A stretch of DNA of 64,000 nt from Notamacropus eugenii (taxonomy: Eukaryota; Chordata; Mammalia; Diprotodontia; Macropodidae). Location of the stretch: contig NC_092877.1 of NCBI RefSeq assembly GCF_028372415.1, forward strand, positions 250,185,510 through 250,249,509. The letters run 5' to 3'. Shown piece after piece: positions 10,855-22,860 of the stretch. The position numbers and the translations under genes were made by a program. Numbering within the stretch: the first letter of the stretch is position 1; every line of letters begins with the position of its first letter. Below the pieces are notes generated by a model that was not told where the DNA came from, ran no database searches, and worked only from the letters and a program-made list of their open reading frames with translations.

Positions 10855-12700
10855 AACCTCCTTCTTTTGCTTTTTTTATCATTTCCTTTAATATTTGTGA
10901 CTTCTTATTTTTTCAAGTGAATTTTGTTATTATTTCTTTTAATTCAGCTTTTTAAAATAATTTAATTGGCATGGCATCGAATATAAAAATTAGTTTGGGA
11001 ATATTATAAATTTTTATTATATTGCCCCTGCCTACTCAAGAACACTAAATATTTCCTCAAATATTTAAATCTGATTTATTTGCATAAAAAGAGTTTTTTA
11101 AAATAATTTTTACATAGTTTTTGCTCTGGAACACTTATACCTAGATATTTTATATTCTGTAGAGTTATTTTAAGTATTTAAAAGTTCACTATCTCTTCTT
11201 CCAGGCTTTCATTTGTGATATATAGGAATGCTGATTATGTAGATTTACTTTATATCACGTCATTTTTCTAAAATTATTGTTTCAACTAACTTTTTACCTG
11301 AATCTTTGGGATTTCCCAAGTATAACATCATATTGTCTGCAAAAAAAGAGATAGTTGTATTACCTTATTCCCTATTCTGATTCCATTTTTTCTTCTATTG
11401 TTATTGTTAGAATTTCTAATGTAATAATGAATAATATTGGTGACAGCAGGCACCCTTATTTCACATCTGAAACTATTGAGAAAGTTGCAAGTTTATTTTC
11501 ATTACATATAATGCTTGTTGATAGTTTTAACATTTGCTGTTATGATTATAAGGGAAAATCCATTCACACCAATACTTTCAAATGTTTTATAAAAACAAGT
11601 TTTGAACTTTATCAAGAGCTTTTCCTGTATCTACTCCTATAATCATATGATTTTTTCAAAAGTAATGCTAAATTTATTATATTTTTTTTTAAAACAACAA
11701 TCAAGGTATACATTATAGAGATTCACATTCATGTACAGCCTCTCTGTTCTAATGGGTATTTGGAAATGATCATTTTAGTTGGTGTTTATTGAGTTCAGAA
11801 TTTTCAAAATGGGGTTATTACTCAAGCAGTAATGTAAAAGATGGATTGAAGGGAGATGCTGGAAATTGGATCAATTAAGAGACTGTTTTAAAATAGCCAT
11901 GGTGAGAAGAGGTGAGGGAATAATACAAGAATGGTCTCTTAGTGGAGCAGAAACACTGTGGAGATTTAATTAACAGAACTTGGAAACTAGTTAGATACAA
12001 AGGATGAGAGAAAGAAGAATCAAAGATGCTTCTGATGTTTCAAGCTGCGTGACTGGGAGGGTAATCTTATGATTTTTAAAACTTTTATTATTAATGTAAT
12101 TAATTATGGTAATAATTTCCCTTATTTTAACCTATTCCTGCATTCCTGGTATAAATCCCACTTGATTATGATGTATAATTTTAAAATTATATTGTAAGTT
12201 TTTTCTAGTATTTTATTTAAGATTTTTATATCCATGTTCATTAATAAAATTGGTCTATAATTTTCTGTTTTTCCTTTCTGTGGTTTAGGTATCTGTATCA
12301 TATTTATTTCATAAAAAGAATTTGGCAGGATTTCCTTCTTTACCTCTTATCCCAAATAATTTGCATATTATTGGAATTAGTTCATCTTTTAAATGCTTTG
12401 TGTCAAATTTAGTGTAATTTGTGGATTCTACTCTGGTCTTAGTATTTTCCTTTAGGAAGCTCATTTTTGACCTGTTCAAATCATTTTTCTAAAATAGATC
12501 TATTTAGATATTCCATTTCCTCTTTTGCTGATTTAGGTAGTTTATATTTTTTTGCAACTTTTTTTTCCATTTCATTTAAATTGTTAAATTTATTGGCATA
12601 CAATTGGACAATACACTTCTTTATAATTACGTTAAGTTTATTTTCATTAGTTGTGTATTTCCCCTTTTCATTTTTCATAATTGTAAGTATCTAGAATTAA
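10855..12700 (-). mobile_element. L1 ORF2 (reverse transcriptase) fragment, split by an L2 piece
   Basis: From 10855 to about 11690 and again from about 12070 to 12700 the plus strand is the reverse complement of the L1 ORF2 reverse transcriptase and its upstream linker. Landmarks are the bases around the FADD box near 11335, a GCPLS-equivalent near 11450, 'cctgcattcctggtataaat' near 12130 and the KFNNLNEMEKK region near 12580. About 380 bases between the halves belong to a different, older repeat. Part of the L1 sequence resembles itself on both sides of the break. Confidence 0.85.
11840..12062 (-). mobile_element. L2 LINE ORF2 fragment within the L1
   Basis: The plus strand reads 'gatggattgaagggagatgc', 'tagccatggtgagaagaggtg' without its last base, and 'acagaacttggaaactagtt' in the order of the reverse-complemented L2 reverse transcriptase region. 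The same family appears at 44590-44890. The bases 11690-11840 on its left are not assigned. Confidence 0.62.
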
Positions 12701-12727
12701 TATTTTTTTAAATTCTGCTACAGAATA

Positions 12728-14222
12728 AATCTGCTATAAACATACATACGTTACCTCATGCCAAATGATTCATCCTCTGGAGACATAAATGATCATTACG
12801 TTTATCATAATTCTTAGAGCTTTCAAAAGAGTTTGCTTTTACCTTCTTGTTATAGTATAAATTGTCCTCATTCTGCTTATTTCATTCTTCCTCAGTTTAT
12901 AAAAGTGCTGTAAATTGCTTCTGTTTCTAATATTGATGTCATAAGGTTTTTTTCTGCATCTGCTTATTTTACTCTACACCACTTCAGACAAGGCTTTTCA
13001 TGGTCTTTATGAAATTTTCTATTTCCTATACTCAATAGTGCTCCATTCCATTCATATGCCTCAGTATATACAGTCATTCTTCAACTGATGAACCATTCAT
13101 TAATATTCAGGTCTTTGGCAGCCAAAAAAGAATTGCTGTAAATATTTTTGTACATACAGGACATTTTCTTCTCTTTAAACCCATTTTAGATATAGTTCTA
13201 GCAGCGTGTAACTGTGTCCAGGGGTACAGACTTTGTAGTTAACTTTTAGTATATAATCCCTAATTGCTTTTCAGAATAACTGTACCTGTTGGCACATCCA
13301 CCAACATTGCATACATGTATCTGATAATCCACATCCCCTCTGGTATTTATCATTTTCCTTCTTTTGCCACTGATAGTTGTGAGATGGAATCTCAGAATTG
13401 CTTTAATTTGCATTTCTCTAATTAGGAGTGATATGAGAATTTTTTCCTCCATAACCTAGGCTTCTTCCCTTCAGAACAGTCTGCTTATGTCCTTAGGCCA
13501 TTTATTCATTTGGAACCAACTATTTTTTTCATATAAATTTCAATCAGTTCTCTATATGTGTGCATATGTGTGTATATCTTAGATATAAGAAACATACTCC
13601 AAACATTTTTTTCTTCCTTATGTTAGCTTTATTAGATTTTTGTCAAAACTTATAAAAATAATGGAATTGAATTTATCCATTTTCAGTTCTTTGATACTCT
13701 ATTCATTTTGTATTGTTTGAAATTTTCCCTCATATTCATAGATTTGATAGATATTTTTCCATGTTTCACTATTTTGCTTATGATCTGACCTTTTATATGT
13801 AGTTTACTTAGACATCTGTTTTTTACCTTAGTATATGCTGTGAGGTGTAGGTCTAAATGTATCTTCTTATGAAGTGATACCCAACTTTTCAAGCACCTGC
13901 CAAAATATAATTATTTTATTTCTACTTCAGGTATGCTTATTCCTCATTTTTTTTGTTTTATTGATACAGACACCATTTTTAGCAATATGTCAAACAGAAG
14001 TTGTGGCAATGGACATTCTTGTTTCCCTCCTGAATTTGCTGGAAAGGATTTCAGTTTATTTCCATTTTAAATAATGATAGTTCTCTACTTTAAAAAAAAA
14101 AGCTTTTTTTCTCTGCCTATTGTTAAAAATGAAATAGTTTGGGTCTATTTTATTATTAGTATAATTATAAATTAGTTTATGGTTTTCTTAATTTTAAAGT
14201 AATCCTACATTCCTGCTAAGGG
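12728..14222 (-). mobile_element. L1 3' portion with internal deletion
   Basis: The minus strand carries ORF2 C-terminal sequence: the frame 13452-13246 reads LLIREMQIKAILRFHLTT and NVGGCANRYSY, equivalent to the L1 C-terminal region. At about 13900-14222 the sequence jumps to the reverse transcriptase core ('ggcaatggacattcttgttt' on the plus strand), so several hundred bases of ORF2 are missing. It lies next to, but separately from, the fragment ending at 12700. Confidence 0.8.
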
Positions 14223-14225
14223 AAG

Positions 14226-14306
14226 TTGTCTCTTTTGCAAAATGAGGTGAAGTAGGAAATGGCAAACCCCTCCAGTATTTTTACCAAAAAAATACTGACA
14301 GGGCCA
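14226..14306 (+). mobile_element. Marsupial CORE-SINE, 3' part
   Basis: The stretch 'aaatgaggtgaagtaggaaa' followed by 'tggcaaacccctccagtatt' and 'tttaccaaaaaaatactgac' matches the SINE 3' region (cagtttcctcatctg... aaatggcaaaccactccagtatc...). The 5' tRNA-like head is absent. Confidence 0.75.
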
Positions 14307-15995
14307 GCCAGATTGAGTCAGGACTTTCACCTCCAGATGAAAGTCTTCCAGAAAAACTCCCTGGGGAACTCTGATTACTCTTTCACCAAGAGGTGTTTTG
14401 TTTTGCTTGTTTTTTCTTTTCAGAAAGACTGCCTCTGGAGATCAGACTTCTGTTCTTGACCCTTTTTTCTTTCAAACTAAGGTAAACTTTAGATTTCAGT
14501 TTAGGATTAAGATTTAAGGAATATGTTTTATTAGATTTCTCACCTGGAGAGGGGAAATTTAGAATTTAGGTTAAAATTTAGATTTGCTTATAAGAGAGAG
14601 GTCCCACCAGAAAGGAAAAGTTTAGGTTAAGGATTAGGGTTTCCACCATGGGAGGAAGATATTTATAGGTTCCCACAATAGTAAAATACTGAGGGATACC
14701 CCCATGGAAGAATTACTTTTGGTATGAGATCATGGGAACAGCTGTTAAATTGACACTACTTTAGGAAAATTTTTACTGTCCTGGAAACAGATCAATAATT
14801 CTCATTCAGCTTCCCATACAGGAGTAGAATGGGTCACTAAAAGATGGAACTCTCAGACTATGGAAAAATATGTAAAAGACTAAATGTGTTTCAAAATGAG
14901 TCTAAAGAAGGAACTTAAGTTTTGGGAATTATGTGAATTACCTTTTTTCTTTTCATCTTTTTCTTATTTTGGGGGGAAAATATTTTTTGTTTGTCAAATT
15001 TAGTATTGTTTGCAGATTCTATTACCTTGAAATATGTCTAAGAAAAAAATGCAACCAACCCGGAAAAAAAAAAAAAAAAAAAAGCTTTATCCAAAGAGTT
15101 TAGAATGCTGGGGAAGACGAACAGAATTTCAGTTTGAAGCACTTGTCCCAGTAAAGAGGACTAACTTCTACTTTAGGCTTTGGGAGATGGTCCAAAGAGA
15201 GATGTGTCATAAAATTACCTTGAGATTGTGACCTTGGGATAGGTCAAGGAAGAAAATGTTTTCCATCCCTTCTCCTAAAAAATACCCCAAACAAACAAAA
15301 CCATAAAACCTTATGCAGTGAATGGTCTTGTTCATCTGGTTACACTCCCTATTGGGGCTCCAAGTTCAGATTCTTTTGAGTTTGTAAGAGGATGTATTTT
15401 TCTTCAGTATGAACTACTGTGTTTTAATCTTAAATTAACACTGAGGAATCTGGGCACTATCATCATGTTCAGTGCATGGACCTTTTATGTTTTATAACTT
15501 CGTTTGCACTTTTTAAGACTTTTTTAAAATCAGCCCACAGGATAAAACTAACCACAGAGACTTCCAGATATTTTAGACTTAGAAAGAATATTTTTTTTTC
15601 AGAGACCTGGTTCCATGATGCAAGAAGAGGGGATAACTGTTTGAAACAGCATGTCCATTTCAAAGTTGAATCTTCAGAAACTTTAATACAGTAGTTCTTG
15701 AGTCACATTTTCAGTGATATAATATAGATAGTGGTTTCCCCACAGAAAAACATATTCATAGAAAATCATGCCTGTAACTCAAGAGTTAGAGTGTGTACTG
15801 ATGTGAAATAATAAAATCTGTACTGTTACATGTTCTTAAGTCACTCAAATATAGCAATTGTCTCTTCTGATGATAACCTCTTATTATTGAAGAAACTATA
15901 AAATTATATTGTGTACATGTACATATATGTATATATTTGTGTGCATGGTTTCTTTCAGAACAGATTTATAGAGATGTGTCTGTGTGTGTCTGAAT

Positions 15996-15997
<2 letters not shown>
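14307..15997. other. Unassigned interval
   Basis: This sequence contains a stretch with loose TTTAGGTTAA-type repetition (14490-14650) and a 20-base poly-A run at 15066-15085 with no recognisable retroposon body on its 5' side. No coding frame longer than 72 codons is open. I cannot attribute it to a family. Confidence 0.45.

Positions 15998-15998
<1 letters not shown>

Positions 15999-16042
<44 letters not shown>
15999..16042. repeat. (GA)22 microsatellite at a SINE tail
   Basis: A perfect AG/GA run of 44 bases. It directly abuts the 3' end of the minus-strand SINE at 16043, so it sits where that element's tail would be. Confidence 0.95.
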
Positions 16043-16048
<6 letters not shown>

Positions 16049-16127
16049 CATTTTCACTTGTGTCTAATTATCTGTGACTTCACTTAAGGTTCTCTTTGTG
16101 AAGATAGTGCAGTGGTTTACCATTTCC
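16043..16127 (-). mobile_element. Marsupial CORE-SINE, 3' part
   Basis: The plus strand reads 'gttctgtcattttcacttgt' then 'gtctaattatctgtgacttc' and 'gcagtggtttaccatttcct'. This is the reverse complement of the SINE 3' half (consensus 'gttcagtcatttttcagtcg...ctctttgtgacc...gtggtttgccatttcct'). Confidence 0.78.
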
Positions 16128-16575
16128 TTCTCATCTTGGATCCACCTTATCCCCACCCCCTCCATGCCCTCCTCTCCACCCCCAGCATCATTTTCTCACC
16201 TGGGATAGTATCCTACTTGCCTATCTCATTCCCACTCCAGCTGTGGTGTACAGGTAGAAACAAAGAATTGCCTAAGAATTTCCTATGCAATACCAAAATA
16301 TCAAATTGTTTCTTGTAGATCACCACATGCTTCCAGAAAGATGACTGAGAGACTGGGATGCATCTTGTATAAGATGGTACCCCTCTTGCAACCTTTTGCA
16401 GAATCAAATGATTTTTTTTTTAAATAATGGCACTTCTACTCAACACATATTATGAATTATTTAATATTTTCTAGAGTTATCTCTTCCACATGGTGATTTT
16501 CCCCTTCTTGGTTTTGATATATCTGGGGTCAGCATAGGAAATTAAATTGAAATTTGTTGAGAGTTTTGCAGAAGG
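16128..16575. other. Unassigned interval
   Basis: A short CT-rich segment (16130-16240) with an 11-base T/A run near 16412, otherwise ordinary AT-rich sequence. Nothing recognised. Confidence 0.4.
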
Positions 16576-16577
16576 CA

Positions 16578-16858
16578 CAGATGACCCTTGAATGCCCACA
16601 GATGACCCAGACAAAGTTTAGAAACTGTGAAATGCATAAAATATATGTATATTATTGAATAATATCAACATATTTTATCTTTGAATACCATAATTGTAGT
16701 CAAAATTTACAATAAGGTATTATAAACATCTCATAAAACAAAAAGAAAAAAATTAAGACTTCTGTGGTGTAAAGAGAGGTGATAAAAAATTTTACACGGA
16801 TTTTCAAGTACACTGTGGTGCCAAGCCCCTAATCCCTGCTATGTGGAAGGGATAACTG
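16578..16858. mobile_element. Tigger-like (Tc1/mariner) DNA transposon remnant
   Basis: The right end reads 'tacacggattttcaagtaca' then 'ccctaatccctgctatgtgg' and 'aagggataactg' before TA. It resembles the Tigger right terminus ('...ccctaacccccgcgttgttcaagggtcaactg'). The left end cagatgacccttgaa is the matching terminal inverted repeat. At about 280 bases it is a non-autonomous remnant. The TA target duplication is clear only on the right. Confidence 0.55.
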
Positions 16859-17084
16859 TATTCTGCTTGGAGTAAATAATTGTCTGAAAGAAATGTGTCC
16901 TACATGTGTTTCCCTTTGATATGTCAGAACCTTTCAAGATTTTGTTATAAAGAAGAATGTTTGATAAAAGAAAAAAAATATCAGAAAAATTCCTTGAGCA
17001 GATACCTTAAGCACTAAATTTACCTGTTCTTTAGTGTCTGAGAGATTGTGTGCTTCCATCATAATTAAGTCAAAAGTCAATGCA

Positions 17085-17235
17085 ATGTTTGTTTAATTTA
17101 TTTACTTTTAGTTTTTAACATTCATTTCCATAAGATTTTAAGTTCCAAATTTTCTTCCCATCTCTCCCCTCCCCCCACTCCAAGATATGCATTCTGATTA
17201 CCTCTCCCTCCAATAAATGTTTTGTTCCATTTTTA
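17085..17235 (-). mobile_element. L1/HAL1 3'-end fragment
   Basis: The plus strand 'gtttaatttatttactttta' followed by 'acattcatttccataagatt' and 'ccaaattttcttcccatctc' is the reverse complement of the terminal bases of the marsupial L1 3' UTR and tail. It is strongly 5' truncated. Confidence 0.82.
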
Positions 17236-18334
17236 TTTCTACATTGTCATTTCTAACAACTTTAGATATACTTAGAAAAATTAAAAATAATTTCAAACAT
17301 CTATTTAGTGAATTGTGAAAGAATATCTGTACTAAATTCTTTTAATTGAGGGAAAATCTACTCTAGATATTAGTAGTTTAAGGTTCAGTTGACAAATATA
17401 ACCAGAAGAAACTTAAGCTTCCTCTTTTCCATTTCTATATATGTCAGTCTCATTTGCAATTTCCTAGTTGATTTTTTTAAAAAAAAATTATCTCTGCTTA
17501 TTTATATATCAGAGATAGCCACAGAATACTAATATAGAAAACAGGCAGTATGGTAAAAAGATCACTGACTTGGGTGCTTTATTAGTCTACATCCAAAGAA
17601 ATGATGCCTTTTTAAAAAAAGATGTATTGTATATGTACAATTCAGGTTTAGCTCCCAGTAATAAGCATTATCATTTTGCAAGTAAGATTTTCATACACAA
17701 ATTCACCTCTTCACAAAAATTGCAAATAAAATATTTCATATAGAGCTTGTTATACCTACACAAGCAAAATGAACTGAAATACTTTAATCTAGTTTGAATT
17801 TTCTCTGCATGGATGAATAATATGTGTAATTAAGACTTAGTAGCAAGGAAGAGGACACAGAGAGCTTTAGCTTGTCTTATCTGGATAATTGCCTTAACTT
17901 ACTATTATATTTTATCTGTGCACGCATAGCTTACCACCCATGACCCATCTTGGTAAAAACAAAAAAAAAGCAAAAAAAGAGTTCGTTATCTTAATGCCAA
18001 GTCTGCAGTGACCAAATGAATTCAGGAATTGTTGGCTAAAATTGCCTTGGTTGCACAGCAAGTCAGAGTTGTGTGAATTATATTAAATATATTAGATTAT
18101 ATATGTACATATACACACACTTGTATAAATGTATCTACATATACAAAGCTATATGTTATATATACATGCATGTATACATACATACATTTTTGTGACCATA
18201 CATAACTGGACCTTTTTTAGTTATTTAGGTTTGATTCACACTCTTTCATATATACAGAGTTTACATGAGATTTTAATCTCTGAAGCCAGAACTAGTTTCC
18301 CCTCCTCAATTCCTCTGTAACACTCTGGATCCTT
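17236..18334. other. Unassigned interval
   Basis: AT-rich sequence with a degenerate TA/CA repeat zone near 18085-18190. I see no coding frame and no recognised repeat. Confidence 0.45.
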
Positions 18335-18344
18335 TTTTGACTTT

Positions 18345-18505
18345 AATTAAATTGCAACTCCTGCCTCTGATCACTTCTCTCTGTGTAACCTTAGGCAAGA
18401 CACTCAACATCCATCGGATTCAATTTTCTCATCAGTTAGAAAACAGAAGGGTTGGGTTATATGCCCTATGAGGTCCTTTTCTACTATAAATCAATGATCC
18501 TGATT
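18345..18505 (+). mobile_element. MIR/THER-type CORE-SINE
   Basis: The run 'gtgtaaccttaggcaagaca', 'ttcaattttctcatcagtta', 'gttgggttatatgccctatg', 'aggtccttttctactataaa' and 'tcaatgatcctg' follows the CORE-SINE consensus from the core to the L2-like tail ('ggttggactagatgacctc... aggtcccttccagctctaaatctatgatcc'). Confidence 0.82.
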
Positions 18506-19485
18506 TATCCCTTTGGAACTAGAGAGAAAAAAAGAAAGATCTCAGCTAAGGAGTTAGTGTGAGTAAGCCTTTTCCAGAGGGAGTATTGTGGAAGACACCC
18601 AACAATTAAGAATTAGTAATGGCTTGGGATAAGTGACACTGAACAAAGGTGGGAAAAATGGGTAAAGTATATTGCTCTGGGCAAATTTTTAAAAAGGAAA
18701 ATAAAAGGTCAGTGAAAGAAAAGTGGGGCAATGCTATTGTCTAGTTATGTCTTTTTTTTTTCCTTTCTCTTTGGAGAGACTGAGACTTCTTCATTGTTGC
18801 TTTTTCAAAAGAGAATAAAAACTACCATATCCTTTGTTATTCATTGATGTGGATGAGGGCTCAATGGGGGGAAAAAAACATAAGGACACTAATGACATAT
18901 ACACTAAAGGTAATCCTAAACTTTCAATTTCAATTTCACTTTTCTTTTGCAAAAGTTTACCTCCTTGAGTGGCCAAGATTGTTTCTAGCCATTTATGTAT
19001 TATTCCCATATTCTAGGTGCTATGGTCCAGCCTAATTTCCTCTTTCCCTCTATACTCAGTTTTCTACTATAATACAATGTCTGGCAAAAGGGAGGTGTTT
19101 AATAGTTTTTTGTTAGTTGATTACTTTCATTGCTCTCTATAGTAAACATGAACTGACACTAATACACTAGTTGAACAGTTTGAGTAGTAGAGCTCACAAA
19201 CTATGAGTTCACCATACATTGTAAGTCAAAATAGACTTATGTGAATGTACATGCCCCATCCAAAAGACCAAATGAACTTGAAGTTAGGTGATACCATAGA
19301 AGGAATAAAGATGATCTTTTACACTTGCATATAGACCTGAAACACAAGAAAGTGTAGCTGAAAGTCTAAAGTTCTACCAAAGAATATAGAATTGATATTT
19401 TTGTGCTTAGTTTCATTGAACCAGTCTTCTTTGCCTTAGTGTCCTTAGATTACCACAGAAACTTTTTTCATGATGTGCTATAAGA
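18506..19485. other. Mostly unassigned interval with an L2-like tail
   Basis: Near 19060-19125 the plus strand 'ataatacaatgtctggcaaa' and 'aggtgtttaatagttttttg' resembles the L2 3' end ('cagtgcctggcacatagtaggcgcttaataaatg'). The rest is not assigned. Confidence 0.4.
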
Positions 19486-19870
19486 AATGTCGACAGGGGT
19501 GGCTGGTGCCAGGACCTTCCCTTTGGTTGCAGTTTCTTATGGAAGAAAGAAGCTGGGTGTGGGACCTCACACCCCTCCTCCACTTGCAGCTATTAGGACG
19601 TGGTGGGCAGGATGTGAAGGCAGAAAGCTTCTCCACAATTCTCCAGCATTCTCTTTCCCTAAAATCTGTATTTGGGAATCCGATTTGGATGAGAAGGGTT
19701 AAGAGAGACACATGGGTTGTAATCATCTTCTTAGCAATCCCAACAACTGAGAAATACTCATGTTTCTAAGTGAAGGGAGTGGGGAAGGCACAGGGGTTTA
19801 CTGAATATCTCCTCCTCTTGCCATTTCTCCACAGAACCACATCATGTCTAGTGATTGAGTTTGTGGGGAG
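19486..19870. other. GC-richer unassigned segment
   Basis: This block is visibly richer in G and C than its flanks. It contains a pyrimidine tract followed by CAG at 19815-19835 (ctcttgccatttctccacag), which would be an acceptable splice acceptor, but the frames beyond it close quickly. Open frames of 71-99 codons overlap on both strands, as expected of composition alone. No repeat family recognised. Confidence 0.35.
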
Positions 19871-21744
19871 ATTATTTCAATACTTTTATCTCAATACTTT
19901 CTGGGCTGCATTCCCTTTTTCAGAATCTACCTTCATTTTTATTTAAAGGGAGGATACTTTCCTTTCTTAATGATGCAGAAGGGACATAGGGACAAAATAG
20001 GATGAACATTACAAAGTCAGGGAAGGGTTAACAAGAGGTTGTTATACCATTTACTTACTTTTTTCTTGACTCTGTTCATTTCTGGGATTTCTTTCAATTA
20101 GCTTTCCTTCATTGCCCTAGGGAAATGAAGCCATCAATCTTGTCAATTACTTTTAAAACTTTTGTAAAATTTAATCCTTACTTTTCCTTAAAACAAATTG
20201 TACAGAGTGGTACCTTAAAGCTTAAAAAGATGTTTACGAAGAATTTGGGTACCTGGAACTACCCACAGAGTCTCAGGAGTTCTCTCTTGCAATCCTAAAA
20301 TGACTAAATACAAGATTCCTTAATGATCAATATCAAAGCCTCCAGAATCTGCTAAGATATTTTGGGTAGTTCTACAACCTAGATTATCTATCGTTATTTG
20401 GGTAGTTACAACTTGGCCAGTGTTGTAATGACAGAAAAGATGTGTCCTACAGTTTTTTTTTCTCTTTTCATATAACCTAATCTCCAAAAGAAAGCATAGA
20501 ATGGGAGCTAGCACTGCTTACTGGGACAACTGAAAGTTCGTTAATCTTTCTCAGTACTTTCCCCTTACAACCCTTAGAAGTTTTTGTGGCTGGATGCATT
20601 TTTAAATCTTTCAAGGTAAGAAAATCAAGCCCAAAGCACAAACACAACACAGATATCCTTCCTCTTACAAAGACACAAGCAAAAAGACAAGACAAATACA
20701 AACAAAGCACACAATTAAAATGCTTATTCCAACCTGTTCCTAGTTTTTGCCTCCATTATTTGGAGAATTCAAGGCATTACTTCCGTGTCCACCCCTTAAA
20801 ACCCTGCCACAAATTAATGTCAATAGAATTTTGGATGCAGTTCAGACTATATGAGTTTCCAACAGAGGAATGTCTGGCACTGAAAGAGAGCAGGTCAGAG
20901 GTAGGTGTGTCGGGAATCGAGTAGCAGTTTAGATAGTTATAGACTGAGAAAAACACTTGCAAGTGAAAGTCCTCCTGAATAAAATGCTGAACATATTGGA
21001 TTACAGGAAGTGCTTAGATACTTACTGGGTTGGATTATGATGTAATTATCTTTAGTTTATGAGTTGTTGTTTCCACTGGTCCTGTGGGAACAGCATTGTC
21101 TCAATTCTTAGGGGTCATGATCACTTCTGGGGATATAGAAACAGAGGTCTGCAGCAGGAACAGGAGTATAGTACAAGGAGAAGGGATTGTGAACCTGTCA
21201 TAGACATGATGGATGTTGGCTCTCAGGTCCCTAAGAAACTGGGACAGTGAACACTTGATGCAATATACTTTGCCAGAGGTGAGATCATCCAGAGCATAAA
21301 GCATTGGTATTCTGTCAAGCCCAGGGCACAATCTGCTTGCTGGGCCTTAGCTCTGGAAAACTGGGTATATCCAAAATATTTTGACAGAAATAATGTAATC
21401 CAAGTGTTCAGAGTTTGTTCCCTGAATGGGATCCTGGTATTAACATATTGGCACAGATTGGTTCTAAGTAATATAGGGGTATATGAGTAGCAACTGAGCT
21501 AGTCTGCCTAGATTTTCTTTCATGTTCTTTTTCCTAGCCTTATGTACTTCAGATGCATGCCCATTTGCTGATATAATTTTAAAACCATTTTCAGCATTTG
21601 GAACCTCTTTGTCATAGAATAGCTTAACATCCCTGTGGCCTGCTTATTATGGAATATCTGTCCATAAGTCTTGTTTCCATTATCCCATAGTGAGTTCTTC
21701 TTGGACCCTACATTGTGTGAAGGATCTCAAGCTTGCCTGCCTTC
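19871..21744. other. Unassigned interval
   Basis: No recognised transposon, RNA gene or convincing exon. The longest frame is 112 codons (plus, 20586-20924). It lacks a recognisable domain and overlaps other frames. Confidence 0.4.
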
Positions 21745-21912
21745 ATTTCCATCCCAACCCTGTTCCTGACTTGCTGGTTTTCAAAGTCATGCCCTCCTTG
21801 ATCCCAAACTTTTCAGTTCCTTGAGGGTAAGGAATGTTTTTTATTTGTAGTTGTATTCCTAGTTCTTAGCATAGGGGCTGAAACATAGTAAGCACTGAAT
21901 GGATCTTACTTT
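21745..21912 (+). mobile_element. L2 LINE 3'-end fragment
   Basis: The plus strand has 'agttccttgagggtaaggaa', 'ttgtattcctagttcttagc' and 'gaaacatagtaagcactgaa', which match the L2 3' end in order ('gctccttgagggcagggac... gtatccccagcgcttagcac... gcacatagtaggcgcttaat'). Confidence 0.75.
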
Positions 21913-22189
21913 CCCCCTCCTTCCTTTCTTTTACGTAATTTGAATTGGAACATCTAAAACACATTTCTTAAATTCTTTTTTCAATTCAAATTAAAATATT
22001 ATGATCAAATAGCTATGTACAGTTATATTATATTTATTTGTTTAAATCCCATGGCAATACACACCAGAGAGGAAGACAACATCTTTTTTTGTTTGCAAGT
22101 AGGTGAGGTACTTATAAATAAGGTACTGAATAGAATGAATAATTATTGGTTGCAAGGGTTAGAGGAGAGAGGAAAGAGGACAACGGGGT

Positions 22190-22560
22190 GGGTAGATTAG
22201 CATCATCACCTCAAACTCTTAGCATTCCTGTCTCTAAGGCCTGCCTTCAGTTCCAACATGGTCCTGCCTCGTTCATAGGGGACACAGAATCAGAGAGAAC
22301 CTACCTGTGTTGGGAGAGGAGAGCCCTAAGGTGGGGCAGAATGGGGTGATGGGGCCCCATTTGGCATAGGGTTAGGGGGGACTTTCCCAGGCTCCATGGG
22401 ACAGAAGGAGAAGGAATGTGTGGGGAACCTGAATGGAGTAGAATGAATGAGGGGAGGAGAGAGGATGAACTGGGGGTTGCCTGGGCCCCATCACCCATCT
22501 GGAAATTAAATAGCAGAAGAAAAGGCCACCCTTGAGAACCCCAGGTATCTCAAGTCTAAA
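22190..22560. other. GC-rich unassigned island
   Basis: A local rise in G and C with GGGGC/CCCC blocks (for example gatggggccccatttgg near 22347), clearly different from its AT-rich flanks. No recognised repeat or exon. It could be a retroviral LTR fragment or a small unique element. Confidence 0.35.
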
Positions 22561-22639
22561 CTCCTGGGGATGATGAGTATTTAATCCTTTTTACCAAATT
22601 ATTAAGGCAAATGAATACCAGTGTCACATGAAGATTGCG

Positions 22640-22860
22640 AAATAAAAACAAAAAAGGAAAGGAAAAGAGAGAAAGGGAAGGGGAGGGAAGAAGAAGAGAA
22701 GAAAGGAGAGGAGAAAAGAGGAGAGAAGAGAAGGGGAGAGGGAAGAAAGGAAAGGGAAAAGGAAAGGAAGAGGAAGGAAAGTAAAAGTAAAAGAAAATTC
22801 AAGATGAGGGCATGAAGAGGCAAGGTGAAAGAAGGGCAAGAAAAGAAAGGAAAACCATCA
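22640..22860. repeat. Polypurine tract (GGAAA/GAGA-rich)
   Basis: About 200 bases that are almost entirely A and G on the plus strand, an imperfect low-complexity purine tract. Lysine/glutamate/arginine-rich and serine/leucine-rich frames on the two strands are products of the composition. Confidence 0.92.

Noticed and set aside
15066..15085. Poly-A run considered as a processed pseudogene tail
   Set aside because: The upstream sequence shows no recognisable gene or retroposon and no target duplication.
20586..20924. 112-codon plus-strand frame
   Set aside because: No domain, no exon context and competing frames on the other strand; the length is within chance for 64 kb.
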